Below the pieces are notes generated by a model. That model searched no databases. It saw nothing but the letters and a program-made list of their open reading frames with translations, and had not been told where the DNA came from. Positions 5,174 to 6,348 of a stretch of 6,348 bases of DNA are shown in pieces. This stretch comes from Balneolales bacterium (GTDB lineage: Bacteria > Bacteroidota > Rhodothermia > Balneolales > Natronogracilivirgulaceae): contig SLQC01000157.1 of NCBI GenBank assembly GCA_007131625.1, positions 1 to 6,348 of the forward strand, given 5' to 3'. The position numbers and the translations under genes were made by a program. How positions within the stretch are numbered: position 1 is the stretch's first letter; every line of letters begins with the position of its first letter.

Positions 5174-6184
5174 ATGAACGTACTCGTAATAGGGGGAGCC
5201 GGATACATCGGCTCACATGTGGTATATGAATTGAATGATGCCGGCCACGATGTGACAATTCTCGATAATTTCTCAACGGGGTTGCGAGAAAATGTGGATG
5301 CACGTGCCACCCTGGTTGAAGGTGATATGCAGGATCTCACGCTGCTTAACCGGTTACTGGAAAGTAGTAAGAACAAACCGTCTGATGCCACTTCCACCGC
5401 CGAAGAAGCCGATCCGTTCGATTCCGTTTTCCATTTCGCCGCACTCAAAGCGGCCGGTGAATCGATGGAACATCCTGATATTTACACCCGGGCAAACCTG
5501 GTCGCCACCATGGAGCTGCTGAATACCATGCTCCGGCACAATATCAAAAACTTCATCTTCTCCTCGTCCGCCGCAACCTATGGAAACCCGCAGTATCTGC
5601 CGATCGACGAGGCTCATCCCCAAATTCCGATCAATTATTACGGGTTCACAAAACTTGTGATCGAGCAGACCCTGAAATGGTATAGTCAGCTCAAAGGTTT
5701 ACGGTTCGCCGTACTGCGATATTTCAATGCGGCCGGTTACGACGTCAAGGGGCGTATCACCGGGAAAGAACAAAATCCAGCCAACCTCCTGCCCATTGTT
5801 ATGGAGGTTGCCGCCGGCATGCGTGAACAATTACAGGTTTTCGGAAACGACTATCCGACCCGTGACGGCACCTGCATCCGGGATTACATCCATGTCAATG
5901 ACCTTGCCACCGCACATGTCCGCTCCATGGAGTATCTTGTCGCCGAGAATCGTGATCTCACCCTGAATCTGGCTACCGGAGAGGGATATACCGTCCTTGA
6001 AGTAATTCACGAAGCGGAACGGGTCAGCGGCAGGCCGGTCACCCACAGTATTGTCGGGCGTCGTGCCGGTGATCCGGCCGAACTGGTTGCAACTTCCGGC
6101 AGAGCGTTTGATCAGATCGGCTGGAAAGCAGAACAATCCGAACTCAGCAAGCTGGTGGAAAGCATGTGGCAGGTATATGGCTGA
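5174..6184 (+). CDS. galE: UDP-glucose 4-epimerase
   Basis: GalE interconverts UDP-glucose and UDP-galactose in the cytoplasm using tightly bound NAD. It works in the Leloir pathway and in supplying galactose for surface glycans. The 336-residue protein is a full-length short-chain dehydrogenase/reductase. The NAD-binding G7-x-x-G10-x-x-G13 is at the N-terminus, with D31 (ILDNFSTG) after strand 2. The catalytic set is S132 (FSSSAATYG), Y156 and K160 (YYGFTK). RYFNAAG (182-188), TRDGTCIRDYIHVNDLA (about 229-245) and RRAGDPAEL (296-304) are GalE hallmarks. Residues about 64-82 form a hydrophilic insertion, absent from the compact E. coli enzyme, just before the HFAALKA segment. The ATG at 5174 is the only sensible start, since an in-frame TAG occurs at 5132-5134. 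It is divergent from the PopT gene. A related UDP-hexuronate or HexNAc epimerase cannot be fully excluded, but GalE fits best. Confidence 0.95.
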   Translation: MNVLVIGGAGYIGSHVVYELNDAGHDVTILDNFSTGLRENVDARATLVEGDMQDLTLLNRLLESSKNKPSDATSTAEEADPFDSVFHFAALKAAGESMEHPDIYTRANLVATMELLNTMLRHNIKNFIFSSSAATYGNPQYLPIDEAHPQIPINYYGFTKLVIEQTLKWYSQLKGLRFAVLRYFNAAGYDVKGRITGKEQNPANLLPIVMEVAAGMREQLQVFGNDYPTRDGTCIRDYIHVNDLATAHVRSMEYLVAENRDLTLNLATGEGYTVLEVIHEAERVSGRPVTHSIVGRRAGDPAELVATSGRAFDQIGWKAEQSELSKLVESMWQVYG

Positions 6185-6348
6185 GTTGCTGAAATTATTG
6201 ATTTGGATGCAAAAACAAAAATGATTATAAATACGATTGTGCTATTGTTGTTTGGGTAGCATTGCAGGTTCTCCCTATATTCACTGTACATGTAATATTA
6301 AACTGGATAGTGAGGACTGATTGATTTCAATGAGGAATCAGAATACAC

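Overview
The window looks like the junction between an integrated mobile element (left, about 1-2260) and host chromosome (right, about 2260-6348). The host is probably a mid-GC Gram-negative from the Bacteroidota/Rhodothermota/Balneolota neighbourhood. This rests on weak or absent Shine-Dalgarno sites at several genes, a tRNA without an encoded CCA, and the style of the proteins. It is a low-confidence guess.

Left part, reading leftwards on the minus strand from the tRNA. A tRNA gene with anticodon CAU (2260-2332) is followed on its 3' side by a long near-perfect palindrome (2135-2173), by 12-bp tandem repeats (2084-2126), and then by a complete tyrosine recombinase with all six catalytic residues (868-2052). 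This is the classic arrangement of an integrative element inserted at the 3' end of a tRNA gene. The palindrome and repeats are good candidates for integrase arm or regulatory sites. Beyond the integrase lies a compact toxin-antitoxin operon: an antitoxin (579-779) whose stop overlaps the start of a RelE-like toxin (316-582), preceded by a plausible promoter (810-838) with a 10-bp palindrome over its -35 box. Positions 1-315 hold no assignable gene, although both strands stay open at the extreme edge. The far end of the element is outside the window.

Right part. A tandem-domain universal stress protein (2490-3470) lies downstream of, and on the same strand as, a PopT/DUF368 polyprenyl-phosphate translocase (3562-4962). 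The translocase carries an unusual N-terminal tail of about 100 residues built from a 9-bp tandem repeat. A 211-bp divergent spacer separates it from galE, a UDP-glucose 4-epimerase (5174-6184, plus strand). galE supplies UDP-galactose for surface polysaccharide, and PopT recycles the undecaprenyl-phosphate carrier on which such polymers are built, so this pair plausibly serves envelope glycan synthesis. The last 164 bases (6185-6348) are AT-rich and show no supported gene or clear terminator.

No new multi-gene system is evident. The most interesting features are the structured int-tRNA spacer, the TA module in the element, and the repeat-built tail of PopT.
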